DNA of 64,000 bases from Augochlora pura (lineage: Eukaryota; Arthropoda; Insecta; Hymenoptera; Halictidae), in contig NC_135773.1 of the NCBI RefSeq assembly GCF_028453695.1, positions 12,400,001-12,464,000 of the forward strand, in the 5' to 3' direction. The notes beneath the pieces are model-generated. The model saw only the letters and a list, made by a program, of their open reading frames with translations, did no database searches and had not been told where the DNA came from. Positions 27,801-40,025 of this stretch are shown here, piece after piece (position 1 is the stretch's first letter; every line of letters begins with the position of its first letter). Made by a program: the position numbers and the translations under genes.

Positions 27801-28565
27801 AGGGACTGGGAGGGGAAACCATATATATAGATAACGATTGAACATGGAAAAATCGTAAATAGAAGAGAATTTTTCTGACGCGAGTTCTGTTTCTCTGTTG
27901 TTGCTCCAGCGTGTGAGAGCATCGTCCGTTCGATGCAGACGAATTCTCAAATGTCTGTACCAATGCGGAGAATGTGAATGAGGGTACCTGCAGATGCATC
28001 GAGCTATGGCTGCGACACTGTAATCAATTATCAATTGTCCGTAGACGTTCTGTCTCCTTTTCTATTCCTACGATTTCTTTTTCTTGCTCCTCTCTGTTTT
28101 TTGCTACACGACTACATCTACATGCAACGATTGTTTTCATCGTGAATCGTGCCGCGACTCACATCCGGACCAGCCGCGATACTGTTTACGCTGGTATCCG
28201 GCTGATCAGGGAATCCCATCGTGCTCTTCAGTATCGTTCGATCGATTCAATTAGAATTACGTATGCCCCACCACCCCCGCCCCTTTTAGCTAGATACCCC
28301 AATCACGCATGACCTAGCATCGTGAAAGTGTGTATTTGTCCGCCGGGTACATGCGCCTCTTCCGGGTAAGAAACGCTCGCGTGTCTCGTTGCGCCGCTCG
28401 GACCGCCGATAAATCTGGACCAAGACTAATCGCCGAGACGGTCGTACACGTTGCTTGAAATTCGGGACCTAACCTGTCCGGAGGAACTGCTGACGCTTCC
28501 AGCAGACTGCGGATTTATTCGTGACGTCGAGGAGACAAAAGTATCCGCCGTTAATTTGTCTTTAA

Positions 28566-28760
28566 TTAACACATTAAAGGCGGGAGTCGTAGTACTACGA
28601 TTCATCTTGACTATATTTTAAAGGTGGAGGTCGTATTAGTACGGTTTGCAACCATATCGCGCAATTCATGCGCCACTTTACATTTATATTTAGTATGTTT
28701 TGTGGTTTGAAGCGTTACCTAGCATACTTTCGTCAAGATCCCCCGCCTTTAATGTGTTAA
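28566..28760. mobile_element. TTAA-flanked MITE, family B
   Basis: Two perfect 15-bp inverted termini (CACATTAAAGGCGGG and CCCGCCTTTAATGTG) are flanked by TTAA on both sides, total 195 bp. The interior repeats the motif GGCGGGAGTCGTAGTACTACG / AAGGTGGAGGTCGTATTAGTACG in tandem near the left end. There is no coding capacity. TTAA duplication indicates a non-autonomous piggyBac-type element distinct from family A. Confidence 0.8.
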
Positions 28761-31399
28761 TACCCGTCCGAGAAATTCACAGTCTGCATTCGATGCTCGT
28801 CGATCACCGGTCGAACACTTCGGCGGTCAATGGTCAATCATTTTCATGGCAAGGTTTGTATACAAACAGGTTTGAGCCGGTTAGAGCCGATTCGTCGAAG
28901 TAAGTTCATTGTGTAAAGAACGATGGGAATGCACGTTTTGGTTGTGAAAATGACCGTAATTTTGGGAAACGATAGGCTGGAGCACAAGTCCTGTCCGAAA
29001 ACTAGCCTTCTCGAGGCTTTACGCTGCGTTACTCTCTATTCAGGGCCAGAACAAAAACCACAACTCCTTCAGGTGCTAATTAGGATCCCGGAGCGTTGCC
29101 TCGCTGCGAAAACGCGTGTGCGTTCGCAATTTTTCGTTGCCGGGGAATGCCCACCCGGTAGACTCTGTAGCCGGTTGGTTAGTCAAGGCACATAGAAAGC
29201 GAACGAAGGTTTTAATTAATTTCTGTTTCTCTAGATTACTCGGGAATCTAGTCGCATTATTCAGTAAGCTGTTCATATTCAACCTCCTGCGGCGCGATAA
29301 AATATTCATTGCATACAATTTTATTTTCGCCGGCTCTTTTACACCTCTCTCGCTTATTCTTCTTTCTTCAATTCCGGTTTCGTTTATTTGTCAGGGTTCA
29401 CATTCCAACGTTGTTGAAAACTCCCAACTTATTTCTCGTAGATTCAATTCCTTAGGAAAAAAATTAAGATTTGTTAGCTTGCGCACAACTTTAAATTGTA
29501 CTAATAATTTTATATACTGAATTAAATTAATAGAAGATTTCTGACGTTTTATTTTACGATTGATTTTTTTAGGAAATGTATATTTTTCGCAGGCAGATTT
29601 TATTTTCAATTTGCGACACTATACCTTAATATTATACGAGAATAGGTTGAAATATATAAAATTGTAATTACAAATTAAAAATAATTGCGAATGAAAAATC
29701 TGTGTCCGACTAATCGACGTTTAGCAAAACAAGTTCTTATCCTCAAACGAATTTGCATATTTTCTCATTTGGCGCAACCGCTCCTCCTTCTCATTTCTAT
29801 GAAAATGTCGATAATAATTTTCGCGTCTGAGAAAAAACCAGCTCATTGTTGTCGCGTGTCGAGTTTTCATCGCGGGGGTGGCGCGGCGCACCCTCCATAA
29901 CGAGTTAAACGAGTTGCCCGTCCGTGGGGGTTGTTTTCGTTTGCGGGTAGCGTGTGCCTTCTTCAACGGGGGCTGCCCTAATTTTCCTCGCCGACGACAA
30001 AGTTGCCCCTGCAAAAATAGACTAATTACAAGCCTTTGGCCGTGCACCGGGTCGTGCAGACAACCCGAACGGCCAGGATTAGGGATGGAAAGACGGCACC
30101 GGGGTGATTAGCAGAATGGAAGCGATTTTTCAGGGATTTGAACTTGTTGACCTATTGCTCGGGATCAATGTTTTCTGACAACGCAGGGGCTTAGTGGGAA
30201 ATGTACACGTGTGTGTGGCGAGCTCAGATTCGAATCAGTGTCAAAACGATTTTATAGTGCCGTCCGGGACAGTCTTCATTGCCAAAATTTTTAGTTGATC
30301 ATAATAATTTATTTCTATGTTATCTGCTAAAAAATATAATAGTAAGTTTAAATAACTCTATTATTCTATATATTATGCGCAGGTATATACACTGATCGAT
30401 TTATGACCTGTGGCTTTTTATGCCAAATAAAAACTGTTTTTATTAATTATATGACTTAAGAGACGCGTTAATTTGTTTGCTGAATAATTTTCTACTAGCT
30501 TAAGTGACATCAAATGTATTATAAATCCATCAAATCCGCAGGAAATATTCTTCCATTATTTAAATAATACTCGCGACAATTGGCAGTTCGTATAAACACA
30601 AAATATTCCAGATTAACTTATTCTATCCGAAAAAACTGATTCTATAAAAAATCGCCTAAATAAGCGAACATTTAAAGGTTAGTTTCGTCGCGGCGTTCCA
30701 CTCTCCCGCGTTCGAATTGCGCTTTACCTTCGTTGGAAGACCACATAAATCCATTCGAACGATATTATCCGGCGTCGGCGAGTAATTGACAGCCGATACT
30801 ACGGGCACGTGAAGCCGACACGTGGTGGCCTTCGATTTAAACAATACTTTGCCGCGTTGTCGTTAAGAACAAAAGTAGCAGGGAACGTTGTTCCGCGTTG
30901 CCAATCCGCGGCGGCGACAAGCGCGACAAGACCAGACAAAGAAAAATCGAAAGAAAAAGCCGCGGCTCGGAGAAAAACAGCTTCCCCCCGGTGAAGGACG
31001 CTCGGGGACGCTTCCTCGTTCCTATTGTTCCCCCCGTCGCAAACTTTGTCAATATATCGACGGCCAACTGTTACCGTTCGACCATTACCGGCGCGGCTAC
31101 TTACATCGCATCTGTTTTCGAGGAGCGATCGCGAACGACTGAGCAGGTACGCGCGACGGGAATACCTGAAAAGCGACCGGAAAAATATGAAAAGTTCGAC
31201 GACAATTAGCCCTTTTTGCGGTTCGATCGAACAAATTGTAAAGTACGCTGTTATTATAACTTTCACACCGAGCTTTCTCAGATATTCCTCGTGCGAATCG
31301 AAGTTGCCGATCCTTCGGATTGCGTTCATTTTTTCTATAAAACGTCGCCCGACGGCATTACAATTACAATAAAGTTGACAACGTTAAAGAGTAACAAAT

Positions 31400-31977
31400 A
31401 AATCCCTTCAGGCCATTTCGTTTGCTAACGAACCCGTCTACCAGCAAACCGCGAACCGTTAAGAGACCGTGTTCCGGCGGCAAGAATCCCCGAAGCCGGA
31501 AATCCGGGAACACTCGTCGGACACGCTGCACACGCCGTCGCGGCAGATTAAAATTTCGATTCCGAAACAAAAGTTTCCCCGTACTCTCCTTTATCGCCGT
31601 TTCAACTTTGATATCCGTTGGCCGGGCGGCCGAAGGGATTGGGACGCTTCAAGCGCAGCCGGTCGCGGCCGGCAAGATTTTCTTCTTCTTTCTTTACTTT
31701 AAAGAGACATCCCTCGGTGGCAGGGTGGAGGACCTCGATGCACTTGGCGCGGAGGCGGGGGAGGGGGAGGGGGGAGCGACGGGAAGGAAGCGCGCGGCGA
31801 AACCCTTGCCAACCGGGCGGGGTCCGGCGGGGTGGGAGGGGGGGAGGTGGTCTAAAAGAAAAGAACTACTCGTCGAGACGCTCTCCTGCCAGGGCTTGAC
31901 CCTTTTTTTAATTGCATCCAGACCAAAGTTAGAAACAGCGGACGCTGGCTTCCACCGCACTGGCGCGTCCCGGCAAA

Positions 31978-32010
<33 letters not shown>

Positions 32011-32510
32011 GGTCGACGTCGGACCGGGAAGAATAAGCGGAAAGCGTCGCGCCGCTCCCCTCCCCCCTCCAACCCCCGACGAAATTATACGGCGACCGCG
32101 GGCACCGTACGTGTCTCCAGTGCTGGAAAAACGGCCGGAATGCAAAATATGTGGGTCAGGGTCGGGGCTCGAGAGCATCGGGGTTCATTTCCTTTCCTCG
32201 TCCCGACGCCCGCTACGCCGGCCGCCCGTTTTTTTCGCTCTCCGAATCCGAGTTTAATGGGCGCCCCGCCGCGAACCGCCGGTTCCAGGGATATTATTAC
32301 GAGGGAATTTCGGCGGGAACCGTCTCCGGGGGACGTCCCGGGGCTCCGAACGGTGTCCTCTTCCGGTCGCGAAGACTGGCATCCGGTCCCCGCGTCTTTC
32401 GCCACTCGCGGCTGTTATCTCGCGAAAACTTCCAGAGTCGAGTACGCGGGAAATGAATCGAACGGTCTCGGGCGAATGCTCGATTATCCAAATTCCCATC
32501 CAAATTTACG
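31400..32510. other. CpG-rich island within the long intron
   Basis: About 1.1 kb of strongly GC- and CpG-rich sequence lies in an otherwise AT-rich intron. It includes a G-rich stretch (31750-31850), a (GAC)n run (31978-32009) and a polypyrimidine C-rich stretch (32054-32080). Long open frames in several phases on both strands (up to about 200 codons) come with the base composition and encode no recognisable domain. It could be an internal promoter or enhancer. This is an inference from composition alone. Confidence 0.45.
31978..32009. repeat. (GAC)n triplet repeat
   Basis: About ten GAC triplets lie in a row inside the CpG-rich island. The unit is the same as the triplet tract at 5890-5935. 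Confidence 0.85.
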
Positions 32511-34071
32511 CGCTAGAGAATTTAAATCGATCAGTGCTCCGTTGCGGATTTTAATCGGTTCCTTTAATGCTCTACCGGGAGCCTATCAATCAGCGCTAAT
32601 TGATCGAGTTGAGTGAATTAAAAAGCGCTAGTAATAAAATATAAAACGTTCTTTTCATTATAAAGTAAAGTCTATATTTTATTTCAGTCACACTTTATTA
32701 CAGATATTATTGCAAACCTAACGTTATGGTTGAAGCAATTACATTGATCCGGTCGAACAAGATTCCAACGGCATTTTCTAACAATTCCCTCGTAATGTAA
32801 AGTAGGTTAATTTCAAACTGCATACTCAGATTTGCAGGTCGTGATAAAAAAGTTTTCCGAGAACCAGTTGCAGGTAGAAGGGTAAGAAAACGCTTTTTTT
32901 TTTATCGAAGGAGAAGTTGAACTTGCTGACGATTCCAGTGATTTTCACGAGTTCCTCTTACTTACGCTTAATTGAATAGGTGAGTCAATATTACAGGCAG
33001 CAATGAGCGGTCCGCGGAGTGTGTACATTTATAATAGAACTCGGTGGAAACGCGAGACGATAAAACCATCAAGAAAGTTTTCGAATACTATTACATTATT
33101 TTCAACGGGCTCAAAAGTAAAAATCAATTTTTATGAATAATAATATTGTTATTTTTCTATTTTATTTTCTATCGTTTATCTTCTTCAAAAATCAGATATT
33201 TATTACTGTGTATGCTAAAGTGATTCGGGTGTTTAATGAGCGTATGCAAAACAGGGTAGAAAGCACTTTCGCTTTCCCATTTTCTTTTTCAATTCGACGC
33301 GATAAGTCAGCGAAGCCCTGTATCGAGCACAATTCCGGTGTTCCGTCGTTCAGAAATTTAATCACGGAATAGAGGCCGCATTTCGCGTAATTTTCTGAGT
33401 GTTACATGTCGCGATACGTTCGCCGGGAAAATTGCGAGTTTGTGATTACAGCGCGCCTAGACTTTCTGAATGAGTGGTTTATCGATCCGGTCGAATGACA
33501 AGTGAGCCCGAATGCCAACAATAAAAGTAATATTCGCGTGACTGGAACGCATTCGATGCCGCAACAAACGCGCACACCTACGCCCGCGAATACATTTCTC
33601 CTAGGGGAGTTCAATTTACCAAGTATTAATAAATAGGCACGGGCGCATTAACGACTATTTATTCTCTAATTTACGATTCGAGAAATTACCGTGATAATCG
33701 TTCGAAAATGCGATGCGTGACTTTTAATATTTTCATGAATCTCTCGTTATGCGAAATTTGTCTCGTCTCAGCGAATTTGCCTAACGATGCGAATCCATTA
33801 GGTAATAATAATTTTAGCAGATATATTATTCGTAATGGAGGCTTGTTGATTAAAATTATAAATCATACAGAAAACAGCAATTTTAAGTAGAAAATCGTGT
33901 GCATGCTTTATACTTTCGATGTTAATATGCTTTTAATATATTAATGAATTTTTTCATGCTAGTGTCGGACATATTAGTACTATACTACTAAACTTTATTT
34001 ATTCGTTAATATCTTAATATTAATATTTATTTAAAAAGTCCAAGGAACAACGATTTTATATTTAATTCAGC

Positions 34072-34274
34072 TTAACACGTTCGCTGCCAACGTCGCTAGC
34101 ATAAATGTTATATTTATTGTATTTATGGTATTCAATATATACTATAAATTCTCCAAATATACTATATGGTACAATTATAAATAATCGAAATGAAAATAAT
34201 TGACTTCGACGTTCTTCATGCAAAAAAAAATCATTGTACTCTTACAAGTGTAACGCTGGTAGCGAACATATTAA
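34072..34274. mobile_element. TTAA-flanked MITE, family C
   Basis: The left end TTAACACGTTCGCTGCCAACG and the right end CGCTGGTAGCGAACATATTAA are imperfect inverted repeats of about 17 bp with TTAA at both edges, total 203 bp. The interior is AT-rich. The termini differ from families A and B. Confidence 0.7.
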
Positions 34275-37200
34275 GAAAACAATTAATATATTAATTATGT
34301 TACTATACAATTATATTTCTGTAACACATAATATACCAATTTTATACGTAATTTAAGTAGTTTATTTCTAGACTCGAACAATGCCAAATTATTTCATTCA
34401 CAATCCAAACAACGGAATAATTAAGGGACGCTTTCGCACGAAATGATTATCACAAATAATAAACAGCGAAATATAATAATGATTGAATTTCAAGCAATAT
34501 TGTGTTTGGTAAACGTGTAAGCGCGAAATGTAATACATTATCGATGTTACAGTCCCGTTGATAGATTAATTTTCATTGATCATTCGACGGCAATCGTTCT
34601 CAGCTTTCAGCGAACAGAGGATCCCCGCATGATCGATACACCGTCCACGGAAACAAATGGATCGAATAAATTTTTCACGCGGTTTTTTCCCTCTGCTACT
34701 CAGCGCCTATCAATCAGAGGAATAGTAAACAAACTGGGTCAGCAACGAAAATAATTCCAAACACAAAAACCTTAATACTCCCGTTGAAAGTTTCACGGGA
34801 ATGGAAGCGCCGGGCAGAGCGCCACTTCATAATTTACGCATGCCCGCGGCGGAACTTCGAATATTTTATTTGTTGCTTATTCCGAGCTCGTGCGCTTCAC
34901 CACTATTCGCGCCGTTCCTAAACCCTTCTGCTCTTCGCTGAACAGGGGCAAAAAAAAAAAAAAAAGAATTCGCATGATCGAGTGGAACGACGCAACGGTA
35001 CACAGATATTTCATTTTTGTCGGTGTCAGGTCACGTTGTAAGTTTTGCGTGATCTCGCGTAAGATTAATGGAGGGGACGAGTGTGCACACTGTCGACGGT
35101 ATTACAGTTTGGCAAACAAACTGCACACTTACAACGTTGTTTACTTATTCGCAATGTTCGCACGAACTGCGGCTTAGTTTCCTCGAACTATCCTCTTCAG
35201 TCTATACCGATAAATTCTTTCGGCCCGTCTCGAACGCGCGACTATAAACTTTCCGCGGACTATCGGCACCCCGGAACATCTCCGAAAATTACGCGCGCAT
35301 GGAAATGCCCGATCACGCGCGCGCGCACACCGAAATCTCATCGCCGTTTGACGTTGAACTCGTATGTCGCGAAGATAAATAACTAAATTCGTATTACTAG
35401 GAAAATAAGAACACGACGATATTGATCGATTTTGCGAATAACGCAACGGTCTGCGCGGAGTGTGTTCCACTTTCTAACAAATTCAACAAACGTATCGACG
35501 TATCAGTGTTAATTACTTCGGAAATTAGGTTATCAGTTATTCAGCGACGCAATTTAGTCCAGCAGGACGATATTTTTGACCTGAAGGAGTTGTGGTCTGC
35601 CCGAACAGTTTTTAAATAAAGTAGGATTGCAGAACTTGTGCGACAAATTAATGCGAGGGTATATAACATTAATTGCAGGCAATAGTTGGACATTTTGAAA
35701 TATAGAACCTCTTGCAGTGGAACGAGTTAACTCGTCACTAAATAAAATTTCTCTATTATCAAAATTTTACGAATCAACTAAAAGACGACAAAAAATAAAA
35801 ATTGTCGCGTTCTGTTAATGAAATGATTAATAATGTATTAAACAACGTAGCTGTGACAGAAATTACATTGCAAGGGTTAAGCTGGTCTAAACAATTCAAA
35901 CTAATCGTTACACTTGAACTAGACCAGCGAGAAAGAAATTTTGCAAACAATTCGAATTCGTACGAGAAACGCTGCATTCCGTGAGAATCTACTTCGGCCG
36001 GACGATATTTCACCTCGGAAGGCGGTCCAAACAATCGTGTAACAAATCAACCTCGAAAAACTCGGATAAACAGAGGCGAAGGTTCACGAAGGAAGTAAAC
36101 ATCGCCGCGAAGTGCCATCAGATTTCGGGGAACCTGTATCCCAGAAATCTGCTGGTAGCTTTTGGAATTTATGGACAAGGATGTACGTATAACAGTTTTC
36201 GTTTGGGTAGTTTAAATTGTCAGTTTTGCTTCCGCTTCCGTTGCGCCAAGTTAGAAGTAGTTGCTCGAAGTCCCGGGTCGTAGTCCAACCAAACGGAACG
36301 GCGGAGACCGGCGTGGGTACGCAAACGGGAGGCGCGATATTGATGCAGCCTGTAGAAGAGGGTTGCGGCGGTGGTAGGCGTCGCAAACGTTTCTCTGCTC
36401 TCCTCTTCCCTAAGCTCGTCAGGCGAAGGGTTTCGCAGGAAGTCAGCCGGTTGCGTAATAAATCGCCGTTAAGCGCTGGGAAACGTCTGCGTAGATCATA
36501 GTTTCCCAACGCGGGGCGGTTGCCGCAGAGATCTAGGAGCATTAAAATATCAGTTTCTAGCCGCGCGTTTCTTCGTCTTGAATCCAGCTTTCTTGCCTTC
36601 GGTGGGCTCGCATTTTTCACTTGGATGTTCAGCTATTTTTGTAAAAGAAAATTCCTATTCTCATAGGTTATTCAAAAAGAAAGCAAATTTTCTTGATCAA
36701 CTAAGAAATTCTTGAACTCAAAGATAAAACAAAGATACTGTTTCGTTAGCATATAACGCTTATTTGCATTTCATAAATTTGCATATACATGTTGCATAAT
36801 GCGCGAAGGTCTGTAATCTGACCATAAATATTGGGGAACTATGGCGGAGATGTTTTCGAGTAGAGGGTGGTTCTGAATTTCTGTTGCAAAATATATTTAT
36901 CGTTATTATGATATTCTCTTTTTCATATATTAAAACATTATGCTATCTTTTATTATCGCGCAATAATATTGTATTTATTATTTCTACATGTCACGATACC
37001 TAATTGGACGTAGACAATAAAATAACAATATAAAATTGATCAATAATATCTTCCTCTTATTAAAGGTTTCATATTCCCTAAAAACCTCAGACAATATATC
37101 AGAGATATTTACATAAATGATCTTCACTGCCGTTTAATCAACGTTTAATTTGCTCTCTGATATTTCACGGAATTGTGTCAGTTTATAATGCGAGGAAACA

Positions 37201-39905
37201 TTTTATAATCGACGATATCTGGTAACAGAAACTGGAAGGAGTATTCCAAGAATATGTATGGAGGTTAATGATCAGGAAGACATGACACGTACGGATTTAG
37301 GTGGAACTGTTCCTGATGGAAGGTTAAATGGTCAGGTTGTTTACGATGCGTCCCAATTTCTTACTTTAGATGGACATTTTGACATATTCTTCGGTGCAAG
37401 ACGATCAAAAGCTAATTTCATTCTCGGACGTAGCTGGGCCTATTTTCGCCAAGGGTTATAACTGGCCTAACCTAAATTCTAATTTTTTATGTCGAATAAA
37501 TCCTATGAAAGGGTTAACATTGTTTTAAAAGAAATTGGTAGAGAGATATTTCAAATTAAATTGATAATGTGAGCACTTAAATTAATTTAGTTATGATTGT
37601 TTCATTTCCAATAAATATTTTATCTGTAAAAAAATATTCAGTCAACCTCCAGTTCCATTTTATATTACTATAGAAATTGTAATTTGATTAGACAGTTAAA
37701 CGAAAATTTTATAATTCGTCAGCAATGATTAGAAAAATATATAACCGAATAAGAGGAAGATTTATAATAAAATTAAAAATTACCAACCCATTCGATATTA
37801 GGAAAACCACCATCGAAATTCAACATCGATGTAATGTTTTTTAAAAAACCATGTAGATGGTACTTAGTTTTCTTTCTTTTATCAGAGAAGAAATATATTT
37901 CCGAACAATTTTTTATTCACAATTTTCAAAATTCGTATACAAATTATTGTTTACACAGGTGGCCAAAAGTCTCACGGTTATCGCGTTAATCGATGGTTAG
38001 CCATTTGCTGAGACGTGCAAATAATGGCGGAGCACGTGCTTAACGTACACCGCGGGCAATACTTTGAAAGCGATTGCATCTCCGCAGTTTCGTAATCGGT
38101 ATCAATAAACATTAATTTATTAGCATCAAATTGTAGGTGGAAGCTTGGAAACGTTGCGACGCCGGTTTGTAATCGCCCTGTAGAGCACTCAACGGCAGTA
38201 TTTATGAAGTACCAAAACGGGATAAGCCGCAGGTCAATTTGCGTAGCTCAGAATGCCCCGGTAGCATATAATTATGGTTAACGGATAAATTAGACAGCGC
38301 ACGATCAACGAGCGGAGCAGTGATCGTGAGCACAGTTTTCAGAATGTCAAGGGTCTTCGTTGAATTTATCGCGTCGAATTAACCGGTTATCGTGCACTCA
38401 AGTGCCCCCGGTGTTATCGTCGTAATTGATTCGAATTTGTTGAGCGTGCGTTATACGCTTAACGAATTTGTTATTTAAGGGCGTAATCGCCGCAATGAAT
38501 ATACGTGCCGTAACGCAGGGCTGTGTACGCCTTGTACAGGACGGCCAGAAACGTCGAAACCAAATAAGTTTTAACCTGTTACGGCTCAGCGAAAGCAAAA
38601 TGATGTAACTTTTACTGAAACTTCAATGTGCAGAGGTCAAAGTTTAATTAGCAATCCCATCACGATTTTGCTTGTCCATTTCACTTCTAATTTCTCACAG
38701 AGCGGATATGGTGTGAAGCGTACGGGGTGAGTCGTCCAACGTTTAAAATGGTAATGTTGATTTTAATAGTACGAGGGAATGTTCGATGAAGGATGCGGTC
38801 ACTTCAAAGGGTTAATTATTATGGTGGAGAACATTTAAAGGTCATACTTTCAGATCACGGTCTTGGCTAATAAAAAGACAAATTCAGTCACGTGTAACAT
38901 GTTCTCTTCTCTTTTTTGCATACTATGAGGCGCAACAAGATTGTTAAAAAATTGTCACTTAAAGAGAACGTTTGTTTCGTTAGGTTTTACATAATGTAAT
39001 TATTGTTTGATTTGTTAGAAAATATTACTCCATGCTTTAGCGTACCTGAAGGGGTGAGAACATTTCTGAGACAACCTAATAATTACACATACTACAATTT
39101 TTCTTTTCATTGGCTCTAACGTTAGACTAGAAATTTAATTATACATGACTTCACGAATAATTAACCTTCGGAATCAAATTGCTGGTTTGTTCAGACAATC
39201 GAATCGACTCAGCCCCCTGCGACCACGACAATTTATCCCGACATTTTTCAACTCGCTCATTCCGAAACAAAATGGCGGCCGCCACCGAGGTCGAAACAAT
39301 CATTTCCGATCGCTAAACTCCCAGCCAGGAGTGGTAAAAAACGTTCCGAGATTTTTCGCGTTGATTCCCATCCGGAGGATTGATTAACGCGCCGGGCACG
39401 ATTCGCCGGACAATTTAATCATAAATCTTTCAAGCAACGTGTACGGGAATTCGTTGATCGCTCGCGTCTAATGGACAACGAGCGCGTAACACGGGTTTCC
39501 TTTTAAGAGCACGCATATCGGCTCGATCGAAGGTAGAAAAACTTCGACGACGACGCCGTCCGGTTAAGCTCATTAGACAACGTAGAGACGCAAAACGCTT
39601 TATAGATCCCGGGACCGGCCGGCTGTTTTCTCATTCGAATTGTCCACGCGACTGGAACAAAAGAAAGAAAGTCTCTCGAATACCGAAACGAAAAAAAAAT
39701 AGAAAAAAAAAACAAAAAAAATAAGGCAGAGAAAAAGAAAAGCAACGAAAACCATATAAACCGTACCAAAAAAAAAAAAAAAAAAAACGAAAGTGAAAAG
39801 AAAAGCGACGTTGATCGGACGTGGATTAGAGAGAGACGGTAGAGACGGTGCATTGTCGAGAAACACGATTAACCATATCCCCACCGATGTCTATCTTTCC
39901 GAAAG

Positions 39906-40025
39906 ACCCCGAGAACACGGAAGCGGCGGATCTGCAGAGGAAGCTGGAAATGCTGAACAACATGATGGACCAGGGAGCACGAGCCGAACAGGCACGACGA
40001 CAGATATTGTACAATATAAGCCACT
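39906..40025 (+). CDS. unc-13: unc-13 exon: post-C2A linker helix
   Basis: This 120-nt exon is phase 1 to phase 1. Joined to the C2A exon it reads ELPF|DPENTEAADLQRKLEMLNNM. This aligns with the Munc13 segment just after C2A, an acidic linker and then a helix with K-L-E-x-L-N-x-M. It then gives MDQGARAEQARRQILYNISH. The donor is CACT|GTAAGT. The upstream acceptor (ctttccgaaag) has a modest pyrimidine tract. An in-frame ATG at 39887 lies just upstream (MSIFPKD), with an in-frame stop at 39827. If a promoter sits in 39.1-39.88 kb, the exon could instead be the first coding exon of a long isoform lacking C2A. Splicing to the C2A exon is preferred because phase and homology agree. Confidence 0.8.

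Larger units (their letters stand above)
2448..39905 (+). other. unc-13: 37.5-kb intron separating C2A exon from the rest of unc-13
   Basis: The intron runs from donor GGTAAGTC at 2447 to an acceptor ending ctttccgaaag at 39905, phase 1 on both sides. Contents worth naming are the minisatellite (about 4690-4920), an AT-rich ATTCG-type stretch (5220-5660), triplet and CT/GA simple repeats, MITEs and mariner remnants (18.9-21.3 kb, 28.6 kb, 34.1 kb), and CpG-rich blocks near 11.75-12.35, 13.75-14.3, 27.2-27.65 and 31.4-32.5 kb. Open frames of 100-230 codons occur mainly in the CpG-rich blocks. They show no recognisable domain and are probably chance. No nested gene could be supported. Confidence 0.7.

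Noticed and set aside
27224..27922. 232-codon open frame on the - strand
   Set aside because: CpG-rich intronic block with open frames on both strands. No domain and no splice or start support.
31422..32036. 204-codon open frame on the + strand
   Set aside because: Composition-driven Arg/Gly frame inside the CpG island, ending in a (GAC)n-encoded Arg run.
36084..36620. 178-codon open frame on the - strand
   Set aside because: GC-richer patch, with no recognisable motif and no supporting signals. Probably chance.
38794..38817. CACTTCAAAGGGTTAA resembling a family A MITE right end
   Set aside because: No matching left terminus found nearby. Too short to call an element.
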